A stretch of DNA of 8,155 nucleotides from JAAXKN01 sp050258815 (lineage in GTDB: Bacteria > Bacteroidota > Ignavibacteria > Ignavibacteriales > SURF-24): positions 1 through 8,155 of the forward strand of contig JBLMZM010000087.1 of the NCBI GenBank assembly GCA_050258815.1. Reading direction: 5' to 3'. This document shows positions 1 through 6,980 of this stretch, piece after piece (within the stretch, counting starts at the first letter, position 1; every line of letters begins with the position of its first letter). Both the position numbers and the translations under genes were made by a program. The notes beneath the pieces were generated by a model. The model searched no databases, was not told where the DNA came from, and saw only the letters and a list, made by a program, of their open reading frames with translations.

Positions 1-1
1 C

Positions 2-3000
2 TACAAGTATTATCAGGATCATATAGTAAAGGAAATAAATAAATTCAGGGTCAATAAGCTTTTCCGTCAGGAATGCAATAAGAGATTGGAGCTTATAAAG
101 AATACGGCAAATGATGTCATACATCAGGAGGATGCTGAAAGCTACTGCGAAGTGCTTGAATCCGACGGCTCTTATCTTTTTAACATACTGCTGAAGGATT
201 TCTTCTCATACCAGGATCTTGAGAAATTCACAAAGAAGCTGGCGTCACAAAGAGGCATTGCTGTAATTCCTTATCAGACGGGCTTCTTGAGATTCTCTCT
301 GGGCGATTATCTGGACGGCAGTGAGCAGAGTTATGAAATATTTGTAAAAGAAATTGAGAACTCGATCCGGATCGTCTTAAAATACTGGAAGCTTTTCTAC
401 AATGAAAAATCAGATCCTGCAAATAAAGAGAAGTCAACTGATGAGGTGCTGAAGAAAATATTCAAAACAACGTCAGATATGGATTTTGTAGACAAGGTGC
501 TCGAAGACTATAATGTCATTAAAAACCTGAACAAGGCACCCAAAAGCAGCCTTACGATCAGCGACATTATGACGCTCTACCATTCATTTCCTAAAGATTC
601 GGGTGTCACCATCAACACAATCAGGGGATCAAAGAACTCTGTATTTGAATTCTATGAGAATATAGGAAGCTGCACGGATCTGAAGAGCTTTATAAGCAGC
701 AGGGCATTTACAAAGATTTATGAGAACCTTCTGCCGCAGATATATAAGACAATTCCACTCCTGAAGAACCTGGATTATAATAGTGTTGTTTCAAGATTCG
801 GCAAAGCCACTATAATTAAATACATCAACAATAAAGTTGATTTTCAGCCGAACAGCTATGTGCTTGATGATCCGGATGAAAAGAATATAATGAAAGAAAT
901 CTTAATTGAGATGGAAAGAATATTATTTTCTGATTCAAAGGTTAAGATACTCGCATTAAATGCATCGGGCGATCCGGCAGGCGACAAGGCAAAGCTGGAA
1001 GGAATTAACAGGATCTTAAGAAAATATATTGAGGAGCTGCTGCTGCATTTTAACCTTCCCTTTGAGCAGGTGGGAACTGAACCCTCGGTTAAAGAGATTA
1101 TTAAGGCAACAGCGGAAAAATTTGAGGAAATTACGGGAAAGCAGCCCGCAGAATTTGGACTGGCTACTTACCTGGAAAGTTTCGCATCACAAATCGCTTC
1201 ACTCAGCTGGCCGGAAAACTTTAAGACAAAGCTTGACGGATTTGTACGCGACACATTGAAAGAGTTTGTTCTTAGGGAATCTCCTCAGGTGGAAGAGAAA
1301 ATATTGCGACTGTTCCTGCTTAAGAAAGAAAACCGGTTTGAGTTACAGCTGAAGGCAAAGGTCGATGCCTTGAATAATAAACTTTCTGAAAAAGACGACG
1401 CTGAAGTAAAACTGTTTACTGAAGATTTTGTTTATGGCATACTGAAAGATGAGCTTAAGGAAATCACAGGGAGTATTCTGACTCTGAAGGATAATAAGGT
1501 TACGCAGGAAAAGCTGCACGAAGAAGTGCGCGACGCTGCACTGTTCTTTATTGAGCTGATGAACAAAACAAAGGCCACAGAATATTATAACAGGTATAAT
1601 CATACTCTGATTAAATTCGCAGAGACCATGTTCCTGAAGCAGAATTCCAGCATTAATGAAATGATACAGCATGGAATAACACTGCACAAGGACTTTAAGA
1701 TAGAGTCGCAGCTTGAAGGTGGTCTTGAATGGGTTGCCAAAGTAATGTCGAAGTGCGGGGTGATCGGGCTTGAGCAGCCGGTGCAGGCGCATACAAGAAT
1801 TGCAACCGATGCAAAGAAAAGAATATATCCTTTCCATAAAGCAGACAGGCCTGAGAACGGACACGATGGCCGTGACTTTTCGGAGCCGCATGAATATATA
1901 AAGAGCATGGATATTAAGCCGGCATCTGTATTCTTTGGACGCAGAATGGAGAAGTTCATTGAGAACATGGATGAGAATGACTACCGCTGCAAGATAATTA
2001 CGCACGGACTGGTTAAAGTACTCTATGTATTTCAGAAGAGCTATTTAAAATATCTGACGGACAACTTCCGCCTTATACAGGCTGATGAGGTTACGCTTGA
2101 AGACGTAAAGAACTTTATGCCTGATGTAATACTATTCTACGGCGCACCGGAGAAAGTAATGGCATTCCCTCAGATAGGCTATTTCGATCTTAAAGGTCCG
2201 AACGGAAACATAAAGACAATGGTAACTCCGCTTAAGAAAGAAGTAGATTACTTCGGCGATATCAAGAAGCCGTGGCTTACAATGATGAATGAGAAAGTAA
2301 AAGAGATGGGAGGTATTCCTGTACACGGTTCATTGTTTGCAGTTGAGGAAGAAGACGGAAGCCTGTTTGTGGTACAGGTAGATGGTGACAGCGGCGTGGG
2401 AAAATCTGAAATGCTTGCGGCAATGATGCTTAAGTGGCTTAAAAAAGATCTGCAGGGAATTCGTTCCATTAAAATGATTGCCGGCGATATGTTCTATATT
2501 TTCCCCGATGAAAAGGGCGACCTTTACGGAATTGGTACCGAAGAAGGCGACTTTTCAAGGGTAACTGACTTTGACCCGGATTTCATTAAGTACTATTATT
2601 CACTTTTTGCAAAAGCCGCCGACAGCAACGTTGAAGACCTGAACTCAAGAAGCACAATAAGCGGCCTGTGTGATATTACAATGCCCTTTAAGATAGATAT
2701 CATGCTTACTGCAAGCAACTATGCGCGCGCTGAAGCCGGAATTACAAGATATGAAAATCCTGAGAACTTCCTGCTCTACAGAGACTCGCACGGAGAAAGA
2801 AAAGAAAAAGCCACAAGTTCTGATAATCCGCACCTGCAGAGAACACTTCTCCGCTACACGGGTGATAAAAATATTGTGGATGTGATGGACAGGCATGGCA
2901 ATTATATTGATGACGTGCTGGACTGGGAAAAAGACGAGCACTCCAATAAATATTATCTCTGCGCTTCATATAAGATGATAGACAAGATAGACATTGAAGA

Positions 3001-3994
3001 TGTGGTGAATAAAATATTTGCCGGCAAGACATTCAAACAAAAGAATAATTCATATAAGATCGCAAAGGTGAACTTTGACATTATAAAGAATAAATTCATT
3101 TCATCTGCTGAATTGGTCTCCGGTGTCCCGGTAAACGGAACTGGCAATGGAAACGGTAATTCAGACGGGAAATGCGATTTTATTATAGACAAGGATATGT
3201 TCAACAGCATTTTCAACTCACTTGCTTCAACTCCTGCAGGACAGCCTTTTGTTGCAGAAGAGGGACAGATGGAGTCAAGAAAACACCTGATCAATATTCT
3301 CAAAGGCGGCAAGGAAGGCAACGGACGGGGAAGACACATTAGGCTTGGAATACTTTCAACTGATCTTGGAAGAAAAGGCAAGGAGATTACAGGTCCCCAG
3401 GTCGCGGCTGAAGATATGAAGAACATGATACATGAAGTTAGGATATTCAGAAACGATATCAATAAGAACAAGAATTATGTTCATCAGCTTGTCTATGAAA
3501 AATACAGCCACATTTTTGAAGGACACAAGCATAACAGTGAGGTCTGCCGCTATAACTTCATGCTCTTCCAGCTTGAACAGATGCGGAAGGCACGCTTTGT
3601 AAGGATAGACGATCTGAAAAAAGAAGTTGACCTTTCGGGAATAAAAGGATTTAAGCAGGAAAGCCCGGAAAAACAGTTCAGTCCGCTCTTAGTAACGCCG
3701 AACATTAATGCTGAACTGAATTCGGTAAGCGAAACCTATGAACAGCTGATGAGCCTGCCGAGCAATCCGGAGTTTGCAGAAGAGTTCTATGAGGATACAG
3801 CAAACCTCTACATTGCAGAAGGATATTCGAAGGATACTATTGTAAACAACATGGTTCTTCAAATACTCATAATAAGCGGATATCTGAATATTGAAGATAT
3901 TACACGCGGAAGGATCACAGAGAAGGTAAACCGTGAGACATTAGCAGCCGCAAAGTTTGCTGCTGTTAAGAAACTAAATGAAAATAATAGATAA
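2..3994 (+). CDS. Giant PEPCK/HPr-kinase-superfamily P-loop protein, 5' end outside window
   Basis: The frame is open from base 2, so the 5' end is missing; the TTG at 86 is merely the first start-like codon. At least 1330 residues are present, ending in TAA (numbers below are window codons). Codons 1 to about 640 are charged and probably mostly helical, with no family I recognise. From about 700 the motifs follow ATP-type PEPCK order: FGDIKKP (catalytic-type Lys pair 755-756) followed by TMMN, PVHGS (metal-type His 775), P-loop GDSGVGKSE (795-803), IAGDM (Asp 829, where PEPCK has GDD), NSR (Arg 883), IDIMLTASNY, and a late STDLGRKGKEI segment (1119-1129) resembling the PEPCK NTGW...GKR region. 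FFGRRMEKFI (644-653) may be a relic of the PEP-binding GRSPKDKFI loop, but this is tentative. A Gly/Asn-rich linker sits at 1041-1056. The P-loop wording is that of HPr kinase/phosphorylase. Substrate unknown: it could be a carboxykinase, a protein kinase or a regulator. No signal peptide or membrane segment is visible, so it is probably cytoplasmic. Confidence 0.7.
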   Translation, partial: YKYYQDHIVKEINKFRVNKLFRQECNKRLELIKNTANDVIHQEDAESYCEVLESDGSYLFNILLKDFFSYQDLEKFTKKLASQRGIAVIPYQTGFLRFSLGDYLDGSEQSYEIFVKEIENSIRIVLKYWKLFYNEKSDPANKEKSTDEVLKKIFKTTSDMDFVDKVLEDYNVIKNLNKAPKSSLTISDIMTLYHSFPKDSGVTINTIRGSKNSVFEFYENIGSCTDLKSFISSRAFTKIYENLLPQIYKTIPLLKNLDYNSVVSRFGKATIIKYINNKVDFQPNSYVLDDPDEKNIMKEILIEMERILFSDSKVKILALNASGDPAGDKAKLEGINRILRKYIEELLLHFNLPFEQVGTEPSVKEIIKATAEKFEEITGKQPAEFGLATYLESFASQIASLSWPENFKTKLDGFVRDTLKEFVLRESPQVEEKILRLFLLKKENRFELQLKAKVDALNNKLSEKDDAEVKLFTEDFVYGILKDELKEITGSILTLKDNKVTQEKLHEEVRDAALFFIELMNKTKATEYYNRYNHTLIKFAETMFLKQNSSINEMIQHGITLHKDFKIESQLEGGLEWVAKVMSKCGVIGLEQPVQAHTRIATDAKKRIYPFHKADRPENGHDGRDFSEPHEYIKSMDIKPASVFFGRRMEKFIENMDENDYRCKIITHGLVKVLYVFQKSYLKYLTDNFRLIQADEVTLEDVKNFMPDVILFYGAPEKVMAFPQIGYFDLKGPNGNIKTMVTPLKKEVDYFGDIKKPWLTMMNEKVKEMGGIPVHGSLFAVEEEDGSLFVVQVDGDSGVGKSEMLAAMMLKWLKKDLQGIRSIKMIAGDMFYIFPDEKGDLYGIGTEEGDFSRVTDFDPDFIKYYYSLFAKAADSNVEDLNSRSTISGLCDITMPFKIDIMLTASNYARAEAGITRYENPENFLLYRDSHGERKEKATSSDNPHLQRTLLRYTGDKNIVDVMDRHGNYIDDVLDWEKDEHSNKYYLCASYKMIDKIDIEDVVNKIFAGKTFKQKNNSYKIAKVNFDIIKNKFISSAELVSGVPVNGTGNGNGNSDGKCDFIIDKDMFNSIFNSLASTPAGQPFVAEEGQMESRKHLINILKGGKEGNGRGRHIRLGILSTDLGRKGKEITGPQVAAEDMKNMIHEVRIFRNDINKNKNYVHQLVYEKYSHIFEGHKHNSEVCRYNFMLFQLEQMRKARFVRIDDLKKEVDLSGIKGFKQESPEKQFSPLLVTPNINAELNSVSETYEQLMSLPSNPEFAEEFYEDTANLYIAEGYSKDTIVNNMVLQILIISGYLNIEDITRGRITEKVNRETLAAAKFAAVKKLNENNR

Positions 3995-4017
3995 AATTAC
4001 GGTTTGAATATAAAAAG

Positions 4018-4090
4018 GAAGGTTGTTCTAGTTCCATATAAGCAAATTTTACACCTCTTTCAGGTGAAAATATGGAACTAAACAACCTTC
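4018..4090. repeat. 73-nt nested inverted repeat (long hairpin)
   Basis: The left arm (4018-4039) and right arm (4070-4090) are reverse complements over 20 base pairs with a single one-base bulge (CT at 4028-4029 against A at 4080). Inside the loop, CACCT (4052-4056) pairs with AGGTG (4062-4066) around CTTTC, giving a second small stem. It starts 23 bases after the stop of the giant gene, in a convergent gap. No clear T-run follows on either strand, so it is not a textbook intrinsic terminator. It could be a bidirectional terminator, an mRNA 3'-end stabiliser, or a small palindromic repeat; no obvious target-site duplication flanks it. Confidence 0.8.
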
Positions 4091-4129
4091 TGATTATTAT
4101 ATACATTATAGCAGGATCTGCTCAATATC

Positions 4130-4164
4130 GGAATAAGGAATTAGTTTTTAATTCATTTTATTCC
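4130..4164. terminator. AT-rich hairpin in the convergent gap, possible terminator for the - strand genes
   Basis: GGAATAA (4130-4136) pairs with TTATTCC (4158-4164), and GAATTA (4138-4143) with TAATTC (4149-4154), around a GTTTT loop, with a small internal loop of 1 against 3 bases. It lies 38 bases beyond the stop of the DUF2975 gene. The stem is mostly A-T pairs and no T-run follows it on the minus strand, so the terminator role is inferred from position only. Confidence 0.35.
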
Positions 4165-4201
4165 TAATACTCGAAAAGGCGGACTTATAACTGGTTTGTC
4201 C

Positions 4202-4687
4202 TTAAACTGTTAAGTCGTTGCCGGATTTTGCATCCACGGCGCCTTTTAAAAGTCTTTCAAACACGGCTGCGGCAATAACCACTGCTATGGAGACAAATAT
4301 CAGAAAAAGACCGATAGCAACACCGCCCATAATGTCATCCTCCCGGCCTCTCTGAACTATGAATATATAGGCTTCAGCCCCCAAAAGAAAACCGACAAGA
4401 GACAATCCGCAATATTTTATGGTCCGCAGCGCTTTCACGGAACGTGCTGAAATGAGTTCATCCCGCCCTATAAATCCCAAGAGCCTGAATGCCTGATAGA
4501 GCACTGCAAAAAAGAAAATGGATGCGATGTATGCATATGCCAGAAAAGGATCGTTGAAATATATTTGAAGGAGTGTGGCATGCGCGTTTCTGCCTTCAAG
4601 GTGGGGTTCCCAAAGCATTAGAGCAAGAGCGCCGATGCCGATGAGAAAAATCCCAATCTGAAGAAAAATTATTAAGCTTCTTTTCAT
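4202..4687 (-). CDS. DUF2975 family membrane protein
   Basis: A 161-residue protein, usual length for DUF2975, with four predicted membrane segments at about 6-26, 48-70, 90-111 and 120-143. Family-like features are the ARSVKALRTIKYC stretch (81-93) before the third membrane segment and the C-terminal ending LLKGAVDAKSGNDLTV, which matches the family's typical charged tail ending in NDLTV. The family is of unknown function; many members sit beside a small Xre-type helix-turn-helix gene, but none is seen here. The ATG at 4687 is supported by the hydrophobic N-terminus directly after MKRS; no strong Shine-Dalgarno sequence precedes it. It lies 42 bases downstream of the VanZ-family gene and could be the last gene of a two-gene transcript, ending in the convergent gap with the giant gene. 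Confidence 0.72.
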   Translation of the reverse strand: MKRSLIIFLQIGIFLIGIGALALMLWEPHLEGRNAHATLLQIYFNDPFLAYAYIASIFFFAVLYQAFRLLGFIGRDELISARSVKALRTIKYCGLSLVGFLLGAEAYIFIVQRGREDDIMGGVAIGLFLIFVSIAVVIAAAVFERLLKGAVDAKSGNDLTV

Positions 4688-4729
4688 GTGTGGTTATTTA
4701 AATTTGCGGGTTTTAGTGTTTATAGTTTA

Positions 4730-5353
4730 TTATTTATCAACCTGAGGCCGCTCGGCGATATACCTTAGGACCGGAATTTCTTTCATCGCCCAATTGCGGG
4801 ATGCCTGGCGATACAAGCGCACGAATGCGACAAAGATCATGCTGCCTATTGCCACACCGGCCGTATTGAATATCACGTCATTGATGTCGGCTACACGGAA
4901 TGTCGTATTTGCCATAAATCCCGTTATCAGCTGCAAAAGTTCGATAACGATGCTAAAGAGCGCACCAGCAGCGACTACTCTTTTCATGCTGAAACTGGTA
5001 ATAAACGGCAGCCCGAAACCGAACGGTATCATAAGCAGAACGTTGAGAAGAGAGGTCTTAACGTCCTCCAGCCTGAGCGTGGCGAGCGGAATAAGATTTA
5101 CGCTTTTTTCAGCGCTCAGCCCATTAAGCATCAGGCCAGGCACAAAATGCTTTAGAAGAAGCAGGGATTGAAATTGAAACAGGGTGTAGTCAAAAACCTT
5201 ATAGATATAGATGTAGAATATTGTGAAGAACAGCACATGCACCAGACTCTTCCTTTTCTTCAGCAGAAGAAAGGCTGCAATGCCTAGCCAAACTAAGCCC
5301 AGAAGAAGCCCCGTTGCTATGTTTATTGTACCGCTTACAGTCTTATAATCCAT
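4730..5353 (-). CDS. VanZ family membrane protein
   Basis: A 207-residue polytopic membrane protein. VanZ-type motifs are clear: NLIPL (86-90), NVLLMIPFGFGLP (104-116), IELLQ (137-141), and RVADINDVIFNTAGVAIG (153-170), the signature Asp/Asn stretch plus glycine-rich last membrane helix. About five membrane segments are predicted (roughly 10-31, 37-56, 100-120, 125-145, 158-181). The family is named for VanZ, which gives low-level teicoplanin resistance in enterococci, but most members lie outside resistance clusters and their biochemical role is unclear; no van genes are present here. The ATG at 5353 is preceded by AAGGAAG (5360-5366 on the plus strand as its complement) with a 6-base spacer. 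One copy of the intergenic repeat lies about 30 bases upstream. The DUF2975 gene follows after 42 bases. Confidence 0.88.
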   Translation of the reverse strand: MDYKTVSGTINIATGLLLGLVWLGIAAFLLLKKRKSLVHVLFFTIFYIYIYKVFDYTLFQFQSLLLLKHFVPGLMLNGLSAEKSVNLIPLATLRLEDVKTSLLNVLLMIPFGFGLPFITSFSMKRVVAAGALFSIVIELLQLITGFMANTTFRVADINDVIFNTAGVAIGSMIFVAFVRLYRQASRNWAMKEIPVLRYIAERPQVDK

Positions 5354-5381
5354 ACTTTTCTTCCTTTATCCCTTTTCAAAA

Positions 5382-5423
5382 CCTGTCCATGCGAATTTAA
5401 TCAATCTTAGCATTATTCTAAAG
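5382..5423 (-). repeat. Intergenic repeat, copy 1
   Basis: The core at 5391-5423 matches copy 2 at 27 of 33 positions and copy 3 at 24 of 33, without gaps. The plus strand starts GCGAATTTAA and ends ATTATTCTAAAG. Similarity continues more loosely leftward: CCTGT at 5382-5386 and TTATCCC at 5366-5372 also occur in copy 2, at slightly different spacing. On the minus strand the best-conserved end reads CTTTAGAATAAT, which contains a -10-like TAGAAT; no -35 hexamer is evident. It lies between the DUF2200 and VanZ genes. Confidence 0.75.
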
Positions 5424-5489
5424 CTTTCTTCACGGTGAGAGGTTTTATACTTGTTAAATTTCTACGATTATTAGCTAAATAATATAGGT

Positions 5490-5840
5490 TCACTTACGAA
5501 GAATTTTCTCTATTGCTTTTCCTTTTGCGAGTTCATCTATGAGTTTGTCCAAATAACGTATTTTTTGCATTAATGGATCTTCAACTTCTTCTACACGAAC
5601 ACCACATACTGCACCTTTGATAAGTGAACTATTTGGATTTATGGCTGGTGCCTGCGCAAAAAAAGTTTCTAAATCATTTCCCTGTTCTATTTGATGCTGT
5701 AATCCGGCAGGGTCATAACCAGTCAGCCAGCAGATGATCTGATCAACCTCTTCTTTTGTGCGATTTTTGCGTTCGGCTTTCCCAATGTATAGTGGATATA
5801 AATTCGCAAATTCCATCTCAAATATCTTATATTTTTCCAT
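5490..5840 (-). CDS. DUF2200 domain-containing protein
   Basis: A 116-residue soluble protein spanning the entire DUF2200 family. Recognisable blocks are the N-terminal KIFEMEFANLYPLYIGKAER (5-24), RTKEEVDQIICWLTGYD (27-43), the ETFFAQAP segment (58-65), GAVCGVRVEEVEDPLM (76-91) and the tail IRYLDKLIDELAKGKAIEKI (94-113). Function is unknown; the family is widespread as a single-domain protein in bacteria, and no catalytic residues are established to my knowledge. The frame stays open upstream to 5891, but the ATG at 5840 is preferred: AGGAGG lies 7 bases ahead of it, and family similarity starts just after it. An in-frame ATG at 5846 is only 1 base from that site. The gene stands alone, with repeat copies in both flanking gaps, so it probably has its own transcript. 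Confidence 0.92.
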   Translation of the reverse strand: MEKYKIFEMEFANLYPLYIGKAERKNRTKEEVDQIICWLTGYDPAGLQHQIEQGNDLETFFAQAPAINPNSSLIKGAVCGVRVEEVEDPLMQKIRYLDKLIDELAKGKAIEKILRK

Positions 5841-5847
5841 AATCATT

Positions 5848-5853
5848 CCTCCT
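5848..5853 (-). promoter_or_regulatory. Shine-Dalgarno site fixing the DUF2200 start
   Basis: The minus strand reads AGGAGG here, followed by 7 bases and then the ATG at 5840. This spacing selects 5840 over the in-frame ATG at 5846 (1-base spacing) and the start-like codon at 5891. Confidence 0.8.
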
Positions 5854-5975
5854 GTACGCAGGGTTAAATATTTTCGAAATCCGTCTCTCACAGATACGTG
5901 GGGCTGTTGGGTGAATTATTGCTATAATTATCCTCAGGCTGATTATATTAACAGCTGTCCTTATCCCAAATCACG

Positions 5976-6013
5976 CCTGTGCGAATTTAGTTAAATTTTG
6001 TATTATTCTAAAG
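5976..6013 (-). repeat. Intergenic repeat, copy 2
   Basis: The core at 5981-6013 starts GCGAATTTAG and ends TATTATTCTAAAG on the plus strand, 27 of 33 identical to copy 1 and 23 of 33 to copy 3 without gaps. CCTGT directly precedes the core (5976-5980) and TTATCCC lies at 5961-5967, both also near copy 1. On the minus strand it lies about 135 bases upstream of the DUF2200 start and about 155 bases beyond the YhfC-like stop. Confidence 0.75.
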
Positions 6014-6036
6014 CAATCTTTTCCTTACATTAGCCG

Positions 6037-6053
6037 GTTATTTAATAAATAAC
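6037..6053. repeat. Perfect 17-nt AT-rich palindrome
   Basis: GTTATTTA (6037-6044) and TAAATAAC (6046-6053) are exact reverse complements around one central base. It sits 23 bases right of repeat copy 2, on the upstream side with respect to DUF2200. It could be a dimeric-regulator operator or a weak hairpin after the YhfC-like gene; AT-rich sequence makes chance palindromes fairly common. Confidence 0.4.
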
Positions 6054-6167
6054 TATAACTGAAGAATCGGAAATGATTGAGGCATAAATGACGTCAAATT
6101 TGGAAAGTAAAAGATATTAGAACTTAAGTCCGTGTCAGGGATGGACTACTGATTAAGGACAGCAGTT

Positions 6168-6926
6168 TTATAAAATGAAGTTTCTATATGGATTTATCAT
6201 TATAAAAAAGGTAACAGTATTAATAACTGATAAGATAAGCAAATATAAATTTACCTGAATATACCCTTTACTGGTTGCCAGTTTGCCTGAAATATGGTAA
6301 TAATAACCAAGACATCCATCTGCAATTACAAAAACCGCCAGAGCAATAAAAATCGGTATGTTACTGCCTGTGATAACAGTAATAAAGACTAAACCTCTTG
6401 TGGAAATATGTATAAAAGTACATGCTATTCTTTCGACTACTGGCAAGATAACATTATAGAAGTAACTTCTAATACCCTGCGTATTATCCAGAAATTCAAT
6501 CATCTTTTCAAATTGTGCTTCCAGTGCAGTTCCCTTCATAATCTTGTTGGCATTAGCTTTAACTGCAATAAATATTTCAAATGAGCCGATTGCGAGGCCG
6601 AAACTGATTATTGCATTAAAGTCAAAAGCAAATTTATCTTTCATTAGCAAAATGATAACATATGCGGCAAGCAGTTCAACAATGCCGGATAGTAAGCCAT
6701 TTAACAGTGAAATGGAAAGCAAAGACTTATTCGTTTTGTGCAAAGGAGATAAAATAATTTGATAGGCCAGGAGTTTGAAAATACATCCGATGCCCCAGGA
6801 TCCGGCTCCTAAAACAAAAGCCTTTAGTGGCACATTTTCAATTTGGTTGAAATAGAGAAGAGGAATAATTGCTATAAAAATAAGTATTATCTTTTGAAGA
6901 TAGTTTTCAACTTTTTTACTTTTCAT
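6168..6926 (-). CDS. YhfC-like polytopic membrane protein (putative intramembrane peptidase family)
   Basis: A 252-residue, very hydrophobic protein with about seven membrane segments (roughly 12-27, 36-58, 73-95, 104-122, 175-187, 189-210, 225-245). It resembles the YhfC/DUF2324 family of putative membrane peptidases through spaced polar residues inside membrane segments: Glu84 in GIVELLAAY, Glu117 in GLAIGSFEIF, and ER(165-166)...His173 in VVERIACTFIHIS, followed by Asp203 in VIADGCLGYY. The Glu/His pattern is what suggests a metal site; the usual final HxxxD is not intact, as only the Asp remains. Peptidase activity is therefore doubtful, and a non-catalytic relative or another membrane family is possible. 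The ATG at 6926 has GGGAG four bases upstream. The coding sequence looks more AT-rich than the VanZ and giant genes. Repeat copies occur in the gaps on both sides, so it is probably transcribed alone. Confidence 0.5.
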   Translation of the reverse strand: MKSKKVENYLQKIILIFIAIIPLLYFNQIENVPLKAFVLGAGSWGIGCIFKLLAYQIILSPLHKTNKSLLSISLLNGLLSGIVELLAAYVIILLMKDKFAFDFNAIISFGLAIGSFEIFIAVKANANKIMKGTALEAQFEKMIEFLDNTQGIRSYFYNVILPVVERIACTFIHISTRGLVFITVITGSNIPIFIALAVFVIADGCLGYYYHISGKLATSKGYIQVNLYLLILSVINTVTFFIMINPYRNFIL

Positions 6927-6980
6927 TTTTCTCCCAAATTGGTTGTCTTGATGGAGATTCTGCCAGTTCTTATAATCCTA

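Larger units (their letters stand above)
5841..6167. other. 327-bp intergenic region without a gene
   Basis: It separates the YhfC-like gene from the DUF2200 gene. It holds the DUF2200 ribosome binding site, repeat copy 2 (5976-6013), a perfect AT-rich palindrome (6037-6053) and the 8-base palindrome TGACGTCA (6089-6096). A 78-codon plus-strand reading frame overlapping its left part is mostly the antisense of DUF2200 and has no coding features. No tRNA or other known RNA fold was recognised. Confidence 0.6.

Noticed and set aside
1343..2005. A 220-codon minus-strand reading frame opposite the giant gene
   Set aside because: It lies wholly antisense to a coding region with consistent protein motifs, has cysteine- and leucine-rich composition typical of antisense frames, and no Shine-Dalgarno sequence or recognisable domain.
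2953..3471. A 172-codon minus-strand reading frame
   Set aside because: Antisense of the C-terminal part of the giant protein, including its Gly/Asn linker; the translation is Ser/Pro/Leu-rich without any family pattern.
4018..4090. The long hairpin as a complete transposon-derived MITE
   Set aside because: No target-site duplication is evident at the two ends, and no second copy is present in the window; it was kept only as an inverted repeat.
4702..4734. A fourth copy of the intergenic repeat in the gap between the VanZ and DUF2975 genes
   Set aside because: Only the initial GCG and scattered T/A positions match; similarity is what AT-rich sequence gives by chance.
4794..5171. A 125-codon plus-strand reading frame
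   Set aside because: Exact antisense of the well-supported VanZ-family gene.
4730..5353. Glycopeptide resistance locus on the basis of VanZ
   Set aside because: No vanA/H/X/R/S-type genes are nearby; VanZ-family membrane proteins are common outside resistance clusters.
5758..5994. A 78-codon plus-strand reading frame running through the DUF2200 start region
   Set aside because: The first third is antisense to DUF2200 and the rest crosses its ribosome binding site and part of repeat copy 2; no coding signature.
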